A stretch of DNA of 64,000 nt from Mortierella alpina (taxonomy: Eukaryota > Mortierellomycota > Mortierellomycetes > Mortierellales > Mortierellaceae): positions 2,046,001-2,110,000 of the forward strand of contig JANATF010000003.1 of NCBI GenBank assembly GCA_029449245.1, read 5' to 3'. Of this stretch, positions 26,859 to 39,500 are shown piece by piece (position 1 is the first letter of the stretch; each line of letters opens with the position of its first letter). Made by a program: the position numbers and the translations under genes. The notes under the pieces were generated by a model. It searched no databases, was not told the DNA's origin, and was given only the letters and a program-made list of their open reading frames with translations.

Positions 26859-28765
26859 ATGGTCGACACCTCTGCCCGTATCAAGTACAGACCAGCCACA
26901 GAGCTCGTCTATGTCGACAACTCTGATGGCCAGGGTCCCAAGGACAACTACAATGCTGCCTCCATGCCCATCTACCAGACCGCTACCTTCAAGCAGTCGT
27001 CCTCCACACAGATGGGAGAGTACGACTACTCTCGCTCTGGAAACCCCACCCGCTCCCACGTTGGTAATACAATTTGCGAGCTTGTCTGTGCTTCCCTGCA
27101 GAGATGATATTTTTGGGCCATTGAGACTGATAATTTCCGGCTGTCTCCCCCCCTTATCGATATGTTTACAGAAAACCACCTTGCCAAGATCATGTCTGCC
27201 AAACGAGCGTTTGCTGTCAACAGTGGAATGACGGCGCTTGATGTGATCACACGCCTGGTCAAGGCGGGCGAGGAGGTGATTGCAGGAAACGATCTCTATG
27301 GAGGTAAGATACACGTCCCATCCCACTTGGCTTCGGTGCTCTCAAACTCTCTCTCTCACCGTTTTTGACAGACCTATAATCGTCTGCGAAAATTGCAAAC
27401 TGAAAATGATGTGATGCGGAGATCGCTGGCTTTTCATTTGCTCGCTCTTCGACGCCCTGGACTGCTCGCCATCCCGCCATCATGTGTAGTCAGAGTGTGT
27501 CCGCATCCAAAGCGTACCAACGGGCACCTTCTCTCCAGAAACTAGCAATGCACCATTGTATCCCAACCCTCATACAGCACATCACTCACATACAGCCGCA
27601 TACGACACATCAGCGCCAAACACCGTCAGAGATCAAAGAGATCAAAGAACTAACTCATTGTTGGATACGCAACATCTCTCCTTTGTAGGCACGAACCGTC
27701 TCCTCAGCTTCCTTGCCACACACAACAATGTCAAGACACATCATATCGACACCACAGATTCGGAAACCATCATCCCTTACCTCTCTGAGAAGACTCGCCT
27801 CGTCCTCCTCGAGACACCCACCAACCCCTTGATGAAAATTGCAGACATCCCACGGATCTCAGAGATTGTGCACGAGCGGTGCCCGAACGCCCTCATTGTC
27901 GTTGACAACACCATGATGTCGCCTTACCTCCAGAAGCCCCTCGAATTGGGTGCGGATATCGTATACCACTCTGGCACAAAGTACCTCAGCGGACATCACG
28001 ATCTCATGGCCGGTGTTGTTGCCGTCAAAGACGATGCCATTGGAGAGGTACGTATTTATCATATCAACATCCCTAATCTTTGTCGGAACACACCGTTCCT
28101 TTCCCTTTTGATACTAACCGCGTCTGCTCAATTCCTCGTTTTTACAAAAACAGAAAATCTACTTTACGATCAACGCAACAGGAGTTGGTCTCGGACCGTT
28201 CGATTGCTGGCTGTTGATGAGGGGTGTCAAGACTTTGGCGGTGCGCATGGATCGTCAGCAGGCTAATGCTATTCAGATTGCCGACTTTTTGCAAGCTCAC
28301 AAGTTCAAGGTGCACTACCCAGGATTGAAGACTCACCCCCAGTACGAGCTACACGCAAAGATGTCGCGTGGTCCAGGAGCTGTGCTCAGTTTCGAGACTG
28401 GCAACGTGGAGTTGAGCGAGAAGCTGGTTGAGCTCACCCGCCTCTGGGGTATCAGTGTCAGCTTTGGATGTGTCAATTCTTTGATCAGGTAAGGAAAGAT
28501 CGCTCGCTTTCTTTTTCTTGCTCTTTGGTTTTTGTTCTTAGCTTGAACCCCTTTCGCTCACCTTTTTTTGGTCTCCACTTGAACTATGTTTAATAGCATG
28601 CCATGTCGCATGTCCCATGCCAGTATCCCAGCAGAGGTCCGTGCCGCCCGTGCTATGCCTGAGGACTTGATCCGTCTCTGTGTAGGCATTGAAGATGTCG
28701 ATGATCTGCTGGAGGATTTGTATCATGCCCTGACAGCCTCTGGAGCCCTAAAGCTTGCCAACTAA
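26859..28765 (+). CDS. STR3: Cystathionine beta-lyase (PLP-dependent)
   Basis: Cleaves cystathionine to homocysteine, pyruvate and ammonia in methionine synthesis. Exons 26859-27063, 27172-27303, 27689-28047, 28154-28488 and 28597-28765 give 399 residues, usual for the Cys/Met-metabolism PLP family. Visible landmarks: YDYSRSGNPTR (PLP phosphate and substrate contacts), FAVNSGMTALD, VVDNTMMSPY with the PLP-stacking Asp, and SGTKYLSGHHDLMAG at about 206-220 with the Schiff-base Lys. The order and N-terminus suit fungal STR3/MetC better than cystathionine gamma-lyase, but substrate choice among family members cannot be fixed from sequence alone. Intron 2 is long (385 nt). It is head to head with the BRAT1-like gene. 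Confidence 0.9.
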
Positions 28766-29100
28766 GCGAACCATTGGCGACCCACACACACTTTGCCGCA
28801 CACTTTCAAAACTATGTATACTTGTCATCACAGTCCTGTCTATAGCAACACCCCCCTTCACAAAAGAAAAACATCAGAATGTAGTACTGAAGTAAATTAT
28901 CAACAGATATATATTTTTGGTTTGGTTATAGTACAACACCGGAGGTGGAGCAATGGTGGACAGAGGCATTACAAGGGACATATGTTGAAGATGTAAGGAG
29001 TCGAGTGGAGAGAAGAGTGAGAATGGGACAAAATGAAGAAATGGGGGTGTCATGAATGAACTACAAGCGCTTGTAATATTCCTGAGAGAGCGAAAGTTTA

Positions 29101-30722
29101 ATGCAAGTTGATGGGCTGGTCAGTGTTGCCTCGACTCAGGAACCACTTCCCGTATTCGTACACGCCCCAGCAGATAGCTGTCGAAGGCATATGGCTCAAA
29201 ACTCTGGGCTGGAGACCTTTACCAAATCCTGCCAAACCCTGGCGCTGGTAAATCAGCTTAAATGCGTCGACCAGTCCATTGCAATTCCTTATCCTCACGT
29301 CGGTGGCCTCGCCTCGCGTCTGAAGCAAAGTCTTGGCGACATCCAGCGGTGTTGTTGCAGCGGCAGCGACGGCTCCAGCGATGCCTCCTGCGGTAATGTG
29401 CGTGAAGGGGTCGTAGGTGCCGGAGGGGTTGAGGACTTTGCGCAAATACTCGTAGGTAGCGAACTGGAGTGACTGGAAAGGAATGGTCATCGTCAAAGTG
29501 GTCGGGTATGAGATGTAGAAGGCGCGCATGCCCTCGGCTGCGTATACTTTGCTGGCACACTCGACCACGGTCTTGTAGACAGACCCGTGCACCTGCATCC
29601 TTTGCTTGATAACGTCAAATGGGTTCATCAGAGCGTCGCTGGCAATTGTGGCGCAAGCACCAGCGGCAGCTACAAGACACAACCAATCATCGAAGAGGTG
29701 AACACATGTGAGCACGCAGCACGAGGACTATTGACAAGTAAAAAGCTGCCTTGTGTTCTTCTTCCATACCAGCTGCAATTAGGTGGTGTCCAGACTCGTT
29801 TCCTCCAAATGCATGCTTAGCGTACTCGTATGTCCCAAAATATAACGCGTGGGCTGGTCCAGCACCTAGAATCACCGAATTGACGCCTCGCCAGAGAGTT
29901 TTCGCACCCTCGGTTGTTGTGATCTTGGAGGCCGCATTGAGGACGCCGCTGTAGACAGCCTGGGGTGTAGGTTGAAGGATCTGCATTCTGGTCTAATAGC
30001 AGCCAAGAAAGGAAGAGGACACAAGGCGTGCGCGCGCGGTGGTCAGAAACGTTCCTCCAGACTCATGCATACATCAATCTCTGACTCTGCAGGCGGCATG
30101 TGCGCAAGTACGTGCAGCAATACCAAGACAAAAAAAAACGTTTTGAGAGACTCATATCTGCTGTATCCTCTTTGTATGCGCCAAGCCCTGTTCTATACGC
30201 ACAAAGCGCCCCCATCCTGAAAGACTACAAGTGTTCCCCACTGAGGCCTTGCTCATTGGTCTTGATCGAATTTCAATCTCCATTCAAAACATGCAAAGGC
30301 TTCGCTGTTTGATTCGCCATCAAGCCTTCTCCCTTTTTCCAATCTGGGCGAGTACAAGTGTTCTAGTGTGGGGAAGTGGAGACCGCCTGGATACTGAAAC
30401 AGTGAACTAGACGATCGCCTCTTCTGTCTTTGCTAAACACCATGCCTATCGTTTGTCGTCTCCTGCTTGCCTTCCACACTTTGGAGTGCTCCAGTGAGTT
30501 GCCGGTGCTTTAGGGGAGGAATGAAAAGTGCTGGGAAAGGTACCGTGGCACTTTCTTTTATCCAGATCCTTCAGTGAAAGTGAGCCCTACCTTGATGGAA
30601 TCGACGGGGTACATGATGGCATGTTCAGCAATACCGGCAAAGGCGCCAGCGAGCAAACTTGCAGAGAGCGAAGCGTTCTCTGGAAGGGCCTCATACTCGA
30701 AATCTTCAACAGCCTGAGTCAT
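29101..30722 (-). CDS. MRS4: Mitochondrial iron carrier (mitoferrin, MRS3/MRS4 type)
   Basis: Inner-membrane carrier that imports Fe2+ for heme and Fe-S synthesis. Exons 30722-30591, 29992-29770 and 29669-29101 give 307 residues, six predicted membrane helices in three carrier repeats. Each repeat has the PxD/ExxK signature: YPVDSIKTRMQ, NPFDVIKQRMQ and TPLDVAKTLLQTRG. The repeat-2 MNPFDVIKQRMQ and the LYFGTYEYAKH segment are characteristic of mitoferrins among carriers. Intron 1 is nearly 600 nt, unusually long for this window, and contains no clear gene. The start codon follows directly from the conserved N-terminus MTQAVEDFEYEALPE. Confidence 0.92.
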
Positions 30723-32290
30723 TCTATAGTGGGAAGATGGTTGATGGTTTTCGAGGGTAGTGATGAAGCCGAGATGAAGAGTGGAGTGAATGTCAGTCGA
30801 TGGAAAGAGTCGATGCAACGGTTGGATGAAGAGGCGAGAAGGGGAAGGAGTGCACTGCAACGATAAACGAGAAACGGGAGCGGGAGGACAAAGACCATAA
30901 AATTGTTTTGATCGCTGACAGGCGGTGACTTGCTCGAGGAATCTCTTCTTGCACAACCATATAGATAGGGTTCATTCGCACATGCTCTTCAAACTCTGAT
31001 TGTACACCTCATCGATCGTCACCAAGGGGAAGTAGCCGCGAGTGTACCTTGTCGTTAAAAGAACCAATAGACAATGACCACCCATGCTACGCAGTATTCA
31101 AAGCGGTGGGAGAACCGGTCCTGAGGGACTCAGACCAGAACAAGCAGAAAGCAGAAAAGAACCACCTGAATCGGAACCGATCAAAAGCGCAGCTCTCTCT
31201 GACCCCCGCGCGCCTCGCGTTAGTTCGCTACCGTTAGACTAGCTAAACCTCTCTATGGATGCAACCCATGCAGGCATGTTGTGTCACAGACATGGTCGCA
31301 CACGGCGCTGGGCGGTGTTGTGGGTGGAAATCTTGTGCGTCTTACTTTGATACTTCACAGTTGTTGTATGGTTGAAAAATGATTATCTGAAAAAGTAAGT
31401 GCGCAGTCGTCGCGCTGTGATTGCGGTGTGGATGGTGAAGACTGGTGCTTTTGGATGAGGTGCAGACAATGCAAAGAACAGAGGAGATTTGTCGAGACTT
31501 GGAGGTCCTTTTATCGTAATCCATCCATGAGGAGATTGAAAGCTTCGCAGTGAGAGTTCATTCGCCCGCTCTTTTCCTTTAGCACGGAACTTCAATTTCT
31601 CGAATGTCACTCCTCCCCCTGCATTCTTTCGAACTCAAAAGCGCAGACTCGCCTTGAAACGCGCTGGAGAAGCGCATGCTCTACTTAAACTCAGCTCCCG
31701 CTTCTGTAGCGCCTGCTACAGTAGACGACTTCTCATCCCAAATCAGGGACATCCGCTGCAATAGGTAGGAGCCTTATCAGATCGAGGTTTGAGCGCACGG
31801 TCATGGTTGCCCCTTTTGGACTCGTTTCTCAGTTTTGTCTCCTGTCTTTGGGAGAAGGTTGGGCGTAGTTCCTCGGTACGGTGCTACAACTTTTTTGTTC
31901 AGTTCTCCAGGTATCACCGTGTGACATCTTGCAGATGCACTGTACTCTGAATGCGATGCCAATCGGCTTGTTGCCAGACTGCTTATAGGTGGAATCGATA
32001 GCAAAGTCAGAGTATGCCTTAAAAAAAGGACTACCAAAGCGCTAGCAATGTAATGGAGCTGCGGGGTACCACGAAGGACGGCATCAAGAAGGAAGGAAGG
32101 AAGTTTATAAAAAGAAAAAACTGCCGGCAATATGGTTTTGCCACTCTCAAGCATGGGTTCCAAGTGATCCAAAGCAACGGAAGTTAGGAAACACATTAAA
32201 AACAATCTTTATTGCTGTCTGCCAGAGCGCATCGCACTGTAGCACAGCTTTGCTCTCCTGTCTAACACTCTTCGCTTATTTCTAAAGCAC
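30723..32290. other. Intergenic region without recognisable gene
   Basis: About 1.6 kb upstream of mitoferrin and downstream of seryl-tRNA synthetase. Open frames here are short, lack family resemblance and have mixed composition. A stretch at 31190-31245 is GC-rich with cgcgcgcctcgcg. I see no tRNA box B or repeat element. Confidence 0.4.
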
Positions 32291-32298
32291 GGTGCATG

Positions 32299-32342
32299 GT
32301 TGAAAACAACAGTGTGTTAGGTTGAAAACAACAGTGTGTTAG
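32299..32342. repeat. Perfect 22-bp tandem duplication next to seryl-tRNA synthetase stop
   Basis: Two back-to-back perfect copies (32299-32320 and 32321-32342) of a 22-nt unit that contains the short palindrome gttgaaaacaac and ends in agtgtgttag. They lie in the presumed 3' untranslated region of the synthetase gene. Confidence 0.9.
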
Positions 32343-34128
32343 TTATACAAAGTCACTCAGCATCCTCGTCGAGGTGCAAACATCGCCAGTAAAATGTGAC
32401 ATTCCAAGTCTTACCTTGGGGGCCTTGAGCTCACGGACGAATGGCAAAAAGTCGCGTCCATCCATATAAGGAATCAGGGGCTCGGGGACACGGATACCCT
32501 CAGGGGTCTGGTAGTTCTCCAAAATACATGAGAGCGTACGGGTGGTAGCGGTCAAGGTCGAGTTCAAGCAGTGAACGTACTTCTTCTCACGATCACCCAT
32601 CTTCTTGATTCCGCAACGGATTTCGAGGTTGCGCGACTGGTAGTCGGTGCAGTTGGAGCACGACACCAGCTCCTTGTAGGCACCCTGGAAGGGGAACCAA
32701 GCTTCCAGATCGTACTTCTTGGCAGCAGCGTTGTTGAGGGCGCCAGAGACGATCGAGACGACACGGTAGGAGAGACCGAGAGACTTGTAAAAGTCCTCAG
32801 AGTTCTCAATCATGTGGTCAAACATCTCCCATGACTTCTCAGGTTCAGTCAAGCAGAACTGCTCGATCTTCTCGAACTGATGGACGCGGAAAATGCCCCA
32901 GGTATCGCGACCGGCGGCACCAGCCTCCTTGCGGAAACAGGTCGAGTAACCGGCGTATTTGACGGGCAGTTGCTCCTTGGGCTGCTCAAACCACTCGTTG
33001 GCGTGGTAAGCGGAGATGGGCTGCTCCGAGGTGGCAATCAAGTACATATCCTCGTTCTCACCAGTAACCTTGTACAACTCCTCATCGAACTGCGACAGCT
33101 GAGCGGTTTGGGCCATTGCGTCCTTCTTCATAAAGTAGGGAGTTTGCAGCTTCTTGTAGTTGCGCTTTCCCAAAAACGAGAGACCATAGTTGATCAGGGC
33201 CATGTTGAGCTCGACACCGGCATCGACCAAGAAGTAACCACGGTGGGAGGCAACCTTGTGGCCACGCTCAGGATCGTAAGCGCCCAGACGATAGAGAACC
33301 TCGTCATGAGAGTAGATTTTGGGGTTGTGCTCGGGGGCCTTGCCATTGTGGTTGTATAATCTCTCGACGACGTTGTTGTCCTATTCGTAAACAAGCATTG
33401 TAAGAGGGGATCCGACAAGGTAGAGATACCAAGAAAAAAATCAATCATCCGCCAAAATACCTCGTTGTCAGAGATTGGAACAGAGTCATGGACCAGGTTT
33501 CCAACCACGGCCAACTTGGCGCTCCACAAAGCCTCCTTGGCCTTGAGATCGACCTCCATAGACTCCTGCTCCTTCTTGCAGTCGAGGCGGGCCTGGACAA
33601 GATCCGAAGCATCCTCCTTTTTCTATGTATCATAATGAGGGCAAGATGTAGCTTCAGTATGAGTCATCCAGTCCTCTTGCATGAAAAAATCCCGAGAAAA
33701 TCAATGGTCTGCCGCAGTACCTTCATTCTCATGCCGATATCCTTCTGGATAGCATTAGACTTCTTGTTGAGCTGGTCAAGGTTGAAGCGCGCTAAAAACA
33801 AATGGATCCATTGTTAAAATCAAGTTACGATCCCTGGGTCAATCACTGCTCGCGAAAACCAACAGTATTTGAGGAGACCTCAAGAGCTGCAGAGGCGCCA
33901 TGAGAAGGCTCGAGCCATTTTTGTTGCAGAGTGGGTATATTCAGCACGGCCGCACATAGCTCCTATTTGATTGCATTTGCGTCGCTGGCACCTACTAGTC
34001 TTCCAGTCCTCGTAGAGGGCAATGATCTCGTCGACAATCTCCACCGACTCGTGTCTACGGCGCTGAGACTCGCGAATGAGCTCGGGCTCGCCTCCGCGCT
34101 CCTCCAAAAAGAGATTGATATCCAGCAT
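32343..34128 (-). CDS. SES1: Seryl-tRNA synthetase, cytosolic
   Basis: Class II synthetase that charges tRNA-Ser. Exon starts visible: 34128 (MLDINLFLEERGGEPE), about 33794, 33622 and 33380; the large last exon carries the catalytic core. The N-terminal coiled-coil tRNA-binding arm (DQLNKKSNAIQKDIGMRMK, then KKEDASDLVQARLDCKKEQE) precedes motif 2 (YSTCFRKEAGAAGRDTWGIF with FRVHQFEKIEQF) and motif 3 (LNSTLTATTRTLSCILENYQ). The 3' end has two readings. Continuing to 32343 gives a non-conserved tail. Alternatively a 50-nt intron beginning gtaagacttgg would give a short acidic end Asp-Ala-Glu and stop at 32353. The second looks more natural. It is head to head with NOPCHAP1 over 176 bp. Confidence 0.95.
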
Positions 34129-34304
34129 GGTGAATGAAGTGTTGGTGAGTGTTGATGCTTGAAACAAGCCATGGCTTGTTTTGACTTTGATGAAGTGGCC
34201 GCATCGAGCCCCTTAACCTGATCACAACTGTCGTCTCTTGAAAAAAAAATACATTAACTTTTCTGCTCCACCACCACCCCCCATTCAACCACCCTGCCTC
34301 AACC
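34129..34304. promoter_or_regulatory. Compact bidirectional promoter, seryl-tRNA synthetase / NOPCHAP1
   Basis: Only 176 bp lie between divergent start codons of a tRNA synthetase and a box C/D snoRNP assembly chaperone, both growth-related. An A-tract occurs at about 34241-34251. Co-regulation is inferred from spacing. Confidence 0.55.
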
Positions 34305-34985
34305 ATGTCGAACCCTTTGCTTGACCTCTCCTCCAAGGACGAACTTATCAGTAAGCACCGCATTGAGCTGGCGACACTATAGACTGCATCCGTTTTCTAG
34401 ATGCACTAATTGAAAAACAAAATTACCACAAAACCAGGCAACCTTTTAACAGGTAACAAACCCACAGCCCCAGAGGACACCCCAGTTGCAGAGCGCAAGA
34501 CTTTCAAGGTCAAATCAAACTGTAAGACTCTCACTCAGAATCAGATTGCTGAGAACTGCCCGTACCTCATTACCCACTAGGTCTAACTTTGCATCGTTGC
34601 TCCACTAGTGCTGGCAAGGCTCGAGGATTTCCTGCCAAAGATCAAACAGGCTAACGCTCAGTTAGACGCCAAAGTCAAGGAGGACCCAAAGGCTGTTGAC
34701 ATTGAGAATGTTGACGATGCCAGTGGAGAACAGTACATCGAAATGGATTTGGGCTTGGGCGTCTTCGACTTGAAGGAGAACGTAAAAGAGGACGACATAG
34801 TCATCAATCCCAATAGTGTGAAGACTGATGCCCAGACGATCAAACCGTCAATCGTGATGATGGACATGGACAAGGACAGCACTCAGCAGGACTCTGCCAG
34901 CGACTCTGATTCTGAGGCATCAGATAAGGAGCAAAAGATACCCGCCCAGCCCACCGACGACGAGGACATCGTTATGTCGTCTTAA
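34305..34985 (+). CDS. NOPCHAP1: NOP protein chaperone 1 homolog (NOPCHAP1, C12orf45-like)
   Basis: In animals NOPCHAP1 bridges NOP58 to the R2TP/RUVBL1-RUVBL2 machinery during box C/D snoRNP assembly. Exons 34305-34350, 34438-34521 and 34609-34985 give 168 residues, a small acidic protein. Conserved elements: LARLEDFLPKIKQANAQLD (family LLxRLxxFLPxMxxAN), AVDIENVDD, and EQYIEMDLGLGVFDLK (family VIxMDVxL). The N-terminus MSNPLLDLSSKDELI is short and the C-terminus is Asp/Ser-rich (DSDSEASDKEQ) with likely CK2-type sites. Identification rests on these motif positions; the family is small, so I hold moderate to good confidence. Confidence 0.8.
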
Positions 34986-35080
34986 GCAAAAACATTCCAC
35001 GCCCAGCACACTACACTCCTCATCTTTAGCATATCCCCTCATCGTAATGTACATTAAAAATAGCATATCTAACGTGTAGT

Positions 35081-36353
35081 CTACTCGGCCGTCATTGTGG
35101 GAAGTGGTGGAAGCTTCAGTCGTCGTCGCACAGCAGGGACACGGAAAGCGATGTTTTGAAAGACGCTGTACGAGCCCGAAGACAGCCAGTATAGGCAAAT
35201 GGCCTATCACAAATACTCGGATTAGCATGGTTTTCTCTTCAGGATCATGAACTATAGCGAGCGTCGTTCTCTTTACCATCGGCGCCTCGTGTGCTATTGG
35301 GACCATACTTATGGCTAGAGCACGGAATATGTTGCGAAAGATTTTCTGATTCCTTGTGGGCGTTTTGCTCATCATCATACCATTCAGCTATAGTATTGAA
35401 GGAATCAGTACGTGAGTTCATGAACGTCAAAGCTCTCGTAACTCGCGGTGCTAATGTTCAAGTGTGATATTTCGTTACCTCGACATTAAGCAGGTTGGTG
35501 GCACCGACAGCAACAGGCATGATCCAGGTAGGATCAGACGCCGCCAAATCCATGAACCACATTGCGCCGCCATCAGCGAACCCTGGCTCAGCAGGGAGAC
35601 TTGATTCGCCCAAGAACGGTAGGGGATACCCAGCCATCCCGCGGATCGTGAGTGACATGGTGATGAACAGTGGGATCTGGACCCAAGGTAACAGGAAGCT
35701 AACTCGTGGGTTGCACCGATTCGCAGAATATAGCTCCTGCGTCTTGACACGATACTACGGTATTAGGTATGCAGTAGCAAAGGAGGTGAGCTCGGGTCTA
35801 CTATATTACTATATCTCTCAGTCAGGTCACAGTACAATGTAGAGCAGACGCATACCGCTTCCCTGATCTCGGTATTAAAAGACGCGTAGTCTCGTCCTTT
35901 GAGTTTGTGGTCGACCCTGATACTCGACTTTAGTGTCTCCAGCCAAGCTTGTAGGACCGGCGTTAGAGCCATCATCCGACCAACTGCCCTTTGTTGGTAG
36001 ATGGCAACAGGGGTTGTTATAGCTGTCCTAAGAAGAAAGGTGGCGCAAAAGATGGTGGCCCACCAGGGAAGACCGGCACTATGTATACTCTCTAGTACGT
36101 AATGCGTGCTGGCAAGGAGCGTATTGACGTGCGTTGGCTCTTGTAGCAGGTCGGGTATAGTGGCTCTATCGGAGACGTCCACGAACGTTTCCGAAGCCCG
36201 GTCGTATGGTGCATGGACACCGTGGTCCGGCAGATTAGCTTTCACGACAGCTGTTCCTGCGATTCCCCTGACTGTCCTCGGAGGCAGCGTCCGGAATCTG
36301 GATGACAATGCCCATGGCCGTGTCCTAGAGAGAATATGCCTCGCCGTGATCAT
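35081..36353 (-). CDS. COX18: Mitochondrial inner-membrane insertase COX18 (Oxa1/YidC family)
   Basis: COX18 exports the C-terminal tail of Cox2 across the inner membrane during cytochrome oxidase assembly. The first exon (36353 to about 35855) encodes an Arg-rich mitochondrial presequence and TM1 (AGLPWWATIFCATFLLRTA) followed by a matrix loop. The next exon (from about 35757) encodes YRVKTQELYSANRCNP and TM helices FLLPWVQIPLFITMSL and WIMPVAVGATNLLNVE. The exon starting near 35394 gives FRALAISMVPIAHEAPM. The final exon gives ICLYWLSSGSYSVFQNIAF and a basic tail ending at 35081. The CLYW-S-S-S--Q pattern separates COX18 from OXA1. Reading through instead of splicing introduces stops, which supports the model. 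Confidence 0.88.
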
Positions 36354-36560
36354 GTCTGTAGACTACAGCAAGGAAGCGTGGCATGAAGCACAACGGCAAA
36401 AAGCGATCTAGTGCTTCCACCCGCAAGTCACAATTTTTGGGATTTTAAAAAACATCACGATCAAACTCCTGCTGCACCCTTTTGTTTTCACTCCCAACTG
36501 CAATTCGACGCGTAGCATCCTCCCACCGGCGCGCATCGAACGGAAGCATCACCTTTCCTG
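36354..36560. promoter_or_regulatory. Bidirectional promoter, COX18 / NUP107
   Basis: A gap of 207 bp between divergent start codons. No specific binding site is recognised. Confidence 0.5.
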
Positions 36561-39500
36561 ATGGCCTTCAACACCTCAAAACCATTTGGCGGCTTCAGCT
36601 TCCAGACCCATACCACATCTAACACCACGTCGAATACCATAACTAGCTCGAGCATGGACGTGGACATGGAAAGGTAGCGACTACAGCACACACTACTTTC
36701 AATCCAGTTACCACTGAATGCCCTACACATGCAAAGACCAGCCTACTGAAACTCACCCATCTTTCTCCCACTGCCCATGTCAAGCGATGTTAGTACTGGC
36801 AAGTTAAGCTCAGCAGGTAATTACAACAAGTTTTTCTCAATATCCGCGGCAGTGACGTCCAAGCAATGGCCGTCTGAACAATGCAAGTTGACTAACACCC
36901 ACCCTACTCGCCTAATAGAAACAGATGCTGCCAATGCCATACTCAGTAGCAGACCTGAGGGATATCAGGAGTCGCTAGAGACAGGAATCGAATACCGGAA
37001 ATTCGCCCGCGCTTTGGAAAGACTTCAGAGTTATCGTCAAGGCACAAAGATCGATCTCGATATCACCTCGGTTCTTCCTGAGTTTGATGCTGTGTGCTTC
37101 ACAAGGTACAGAGTTACTTCATTCAAGGCAGTTCACTTAAGGAACAAAAGAAAACGCGCTAAATGCCCATATTGCTTGCTTTCTGATGACTTAGGGCGCA
37201 ACAGGCCGAGCGCCGAATGGAGTCAGACGCAGGATATACCGCAACTGGAGACGCGGATGAATATCAACTGTGGCAATCCGAACACAACACATGGCTACTT
37301 CTGTCGACACTGTTCAGGTATATCATCGAGAAAACGTATACTCTATGCCGGCATGTTATGGTGTCCATCTTCTAAACAAGAACGGTTACGTATGTATAGT
37401 GCATTCGAATGCAAGAGACCTGTTGTGGACAAGGGACCAGACGCCCTGGAATGGTCGGATCTTGACCTCGTGGAACACTTGACAAACACGGACAGCGATT
37501 TTAAGCACCATAGGGTAGGCGAGCACAGACTTTCATGGGCTGATGACAAAGGCATCCAACTTTCCCAGAAGCTAATCTTTAATATTCACTTGGCAGGCTG
37601 TGAAAGTGTGGCTGGAAGTTATTGCTCCGCATGCTAGCCCTCTTATTACGCCCAAGAACCATAAGCCAGCACCCAAAACCCAGATGTCGTTCTCTTTCTC
37701 AACCCCTGCAAACTCTACAGCAACCAAATATCAGGATCCCGACGCGCCAACACGAGATGGCGTAAAGTTTACTGACCACAATCAGCGTGCCGAACACGAT
37801 CTGCTACGAGCTGTATGGCAATATATCCGTCGGGGACAACATCAGCAGGCTAGGAAGGCTTGCATCAGTGCAGGCGAACACTGGCGTGCAGAGAGTATTT
37901 CAGGAGGAGCTCCGTATGCTGTCTCTATCGCATTCACAGACCCAGCATATGATAGAGACGAAGGTCTTTCAGGTAACAGGACGCGAGGACTCTGGAAGGG
38001 CACATGCTATGCACTTGCAAACGAACAGTCCGCCGACCAGTTCGAAAGGGCTGTTTATGGCGCCTTGTGCGGAGACGTGGAATCGGTAATATCGCGATCC
38101 ATGCATTGCATTGAAAGAAAGACCTTAGAACCTTGCAAGAAACGCTAATTGGTACTGCTTATCTCAACTACAGGTAATCCCTGTTTGCTCAACTTGGGAA
38201 GATCATGCATGGGCACGGTACAACGCACTGGTGGAGCGCTTGGTCGAGGAACGTCTGTCCCAGTTCAACCGCGGTGCCCCTACCAAAGCCCTCCCTCTCC
38301 CAAATGTGACAATCACCAGTGCTAAGGATATCTTTGACAGTCTTGCTAATAGCGAGAACAAGAATCTGAGGTTAGTGCACGGCGGGTTTCAACGAAGGAT
38401 GGTAGGGAATTGTGAGCGTAATCAGTGTAGTGATGAGATGCAAACCTAATAACTCATTAACTACCGCTGTTAGCCACGCTTCCAAGGACATTTTCAGAAC
38501 TATTCAGATTAGCATTATCCTCGGACGGACGGATGAACTGCTGAGCAACATGGCGAAAGAGGCTCGGGCGTCAAGCAAATCTGGCAGTCCCCCACTGCCT
38601 CATATGCTGCGTTTCATGACCCACTTTGTGCTTTTGTTGCGCTCAAAGGGCGTGAACGTCCCTAAGGCTGACGGCGACTACTTTATCAAGGCGTTTGTCG
38701 ACTATTTGATCTCGAGAAAGATGGTAGGAAGCAAGCTAAATGATTAGCAATCAAACGCTGCGCTACAGTGAAGCTAATCAAGTCGACAATCTTTATTGGA
38801 CTTACCTAGTATGATCTTGCGCCACTCTATGCCTCATTCTTGCCCGCCCATCTCCAAATCGAGTCATGCTCTTCATACCTAAAGAGTAAGCAGCAGGAAT
38901 GATCGTGAGAGCAGAGCGCCATGAATCATCATTCGAATATTGACTCTGATGTACGCATCTCATAGCAATTGATGGTCCCAAGAAGGAACGTGAGGGGCAT
39001 TTGATGACCATCCGAAAACACGGACTGGACTTGCACAGGATTTTAATGGCAACTGTTGACGCTCTCTTAGACAAGTCCAGAGCCGAATTTGTAAGCAGCG
39101 ACACGCCCTTTCTCGAATGGCGAGAAGCATCTTCTGTTTTGCACTGCCTGACCTTTTCTATTCCGCATTTGATAGGCGAAGCATGGCGACTATCAAGAAA
39201 ACCTGCGGAGGAACATGACCGCATCTATCACCAGTCAGGAACGAGCCCATATCAAAGCCTTGGAGTGGCTAACGTTCGACACACCGCAGTATGAGGAGTG
39301 CTTGCATCGCAGCAACTATTTGACAAGGAAGTACTTGGGTAAGGATTTGCTTAACCTTTTGTACACATCATGTCACAAGTATGCCCTATGTTTTGAATGC
39401 CAAAAAGGAAGCAAAATTAACTTGGCCATCCCTCACTTCATGATCTGAAATAGCTCAGGGTCGTTTGAACGCAGCATATGAACTTTACAAGTCGTTGCCA

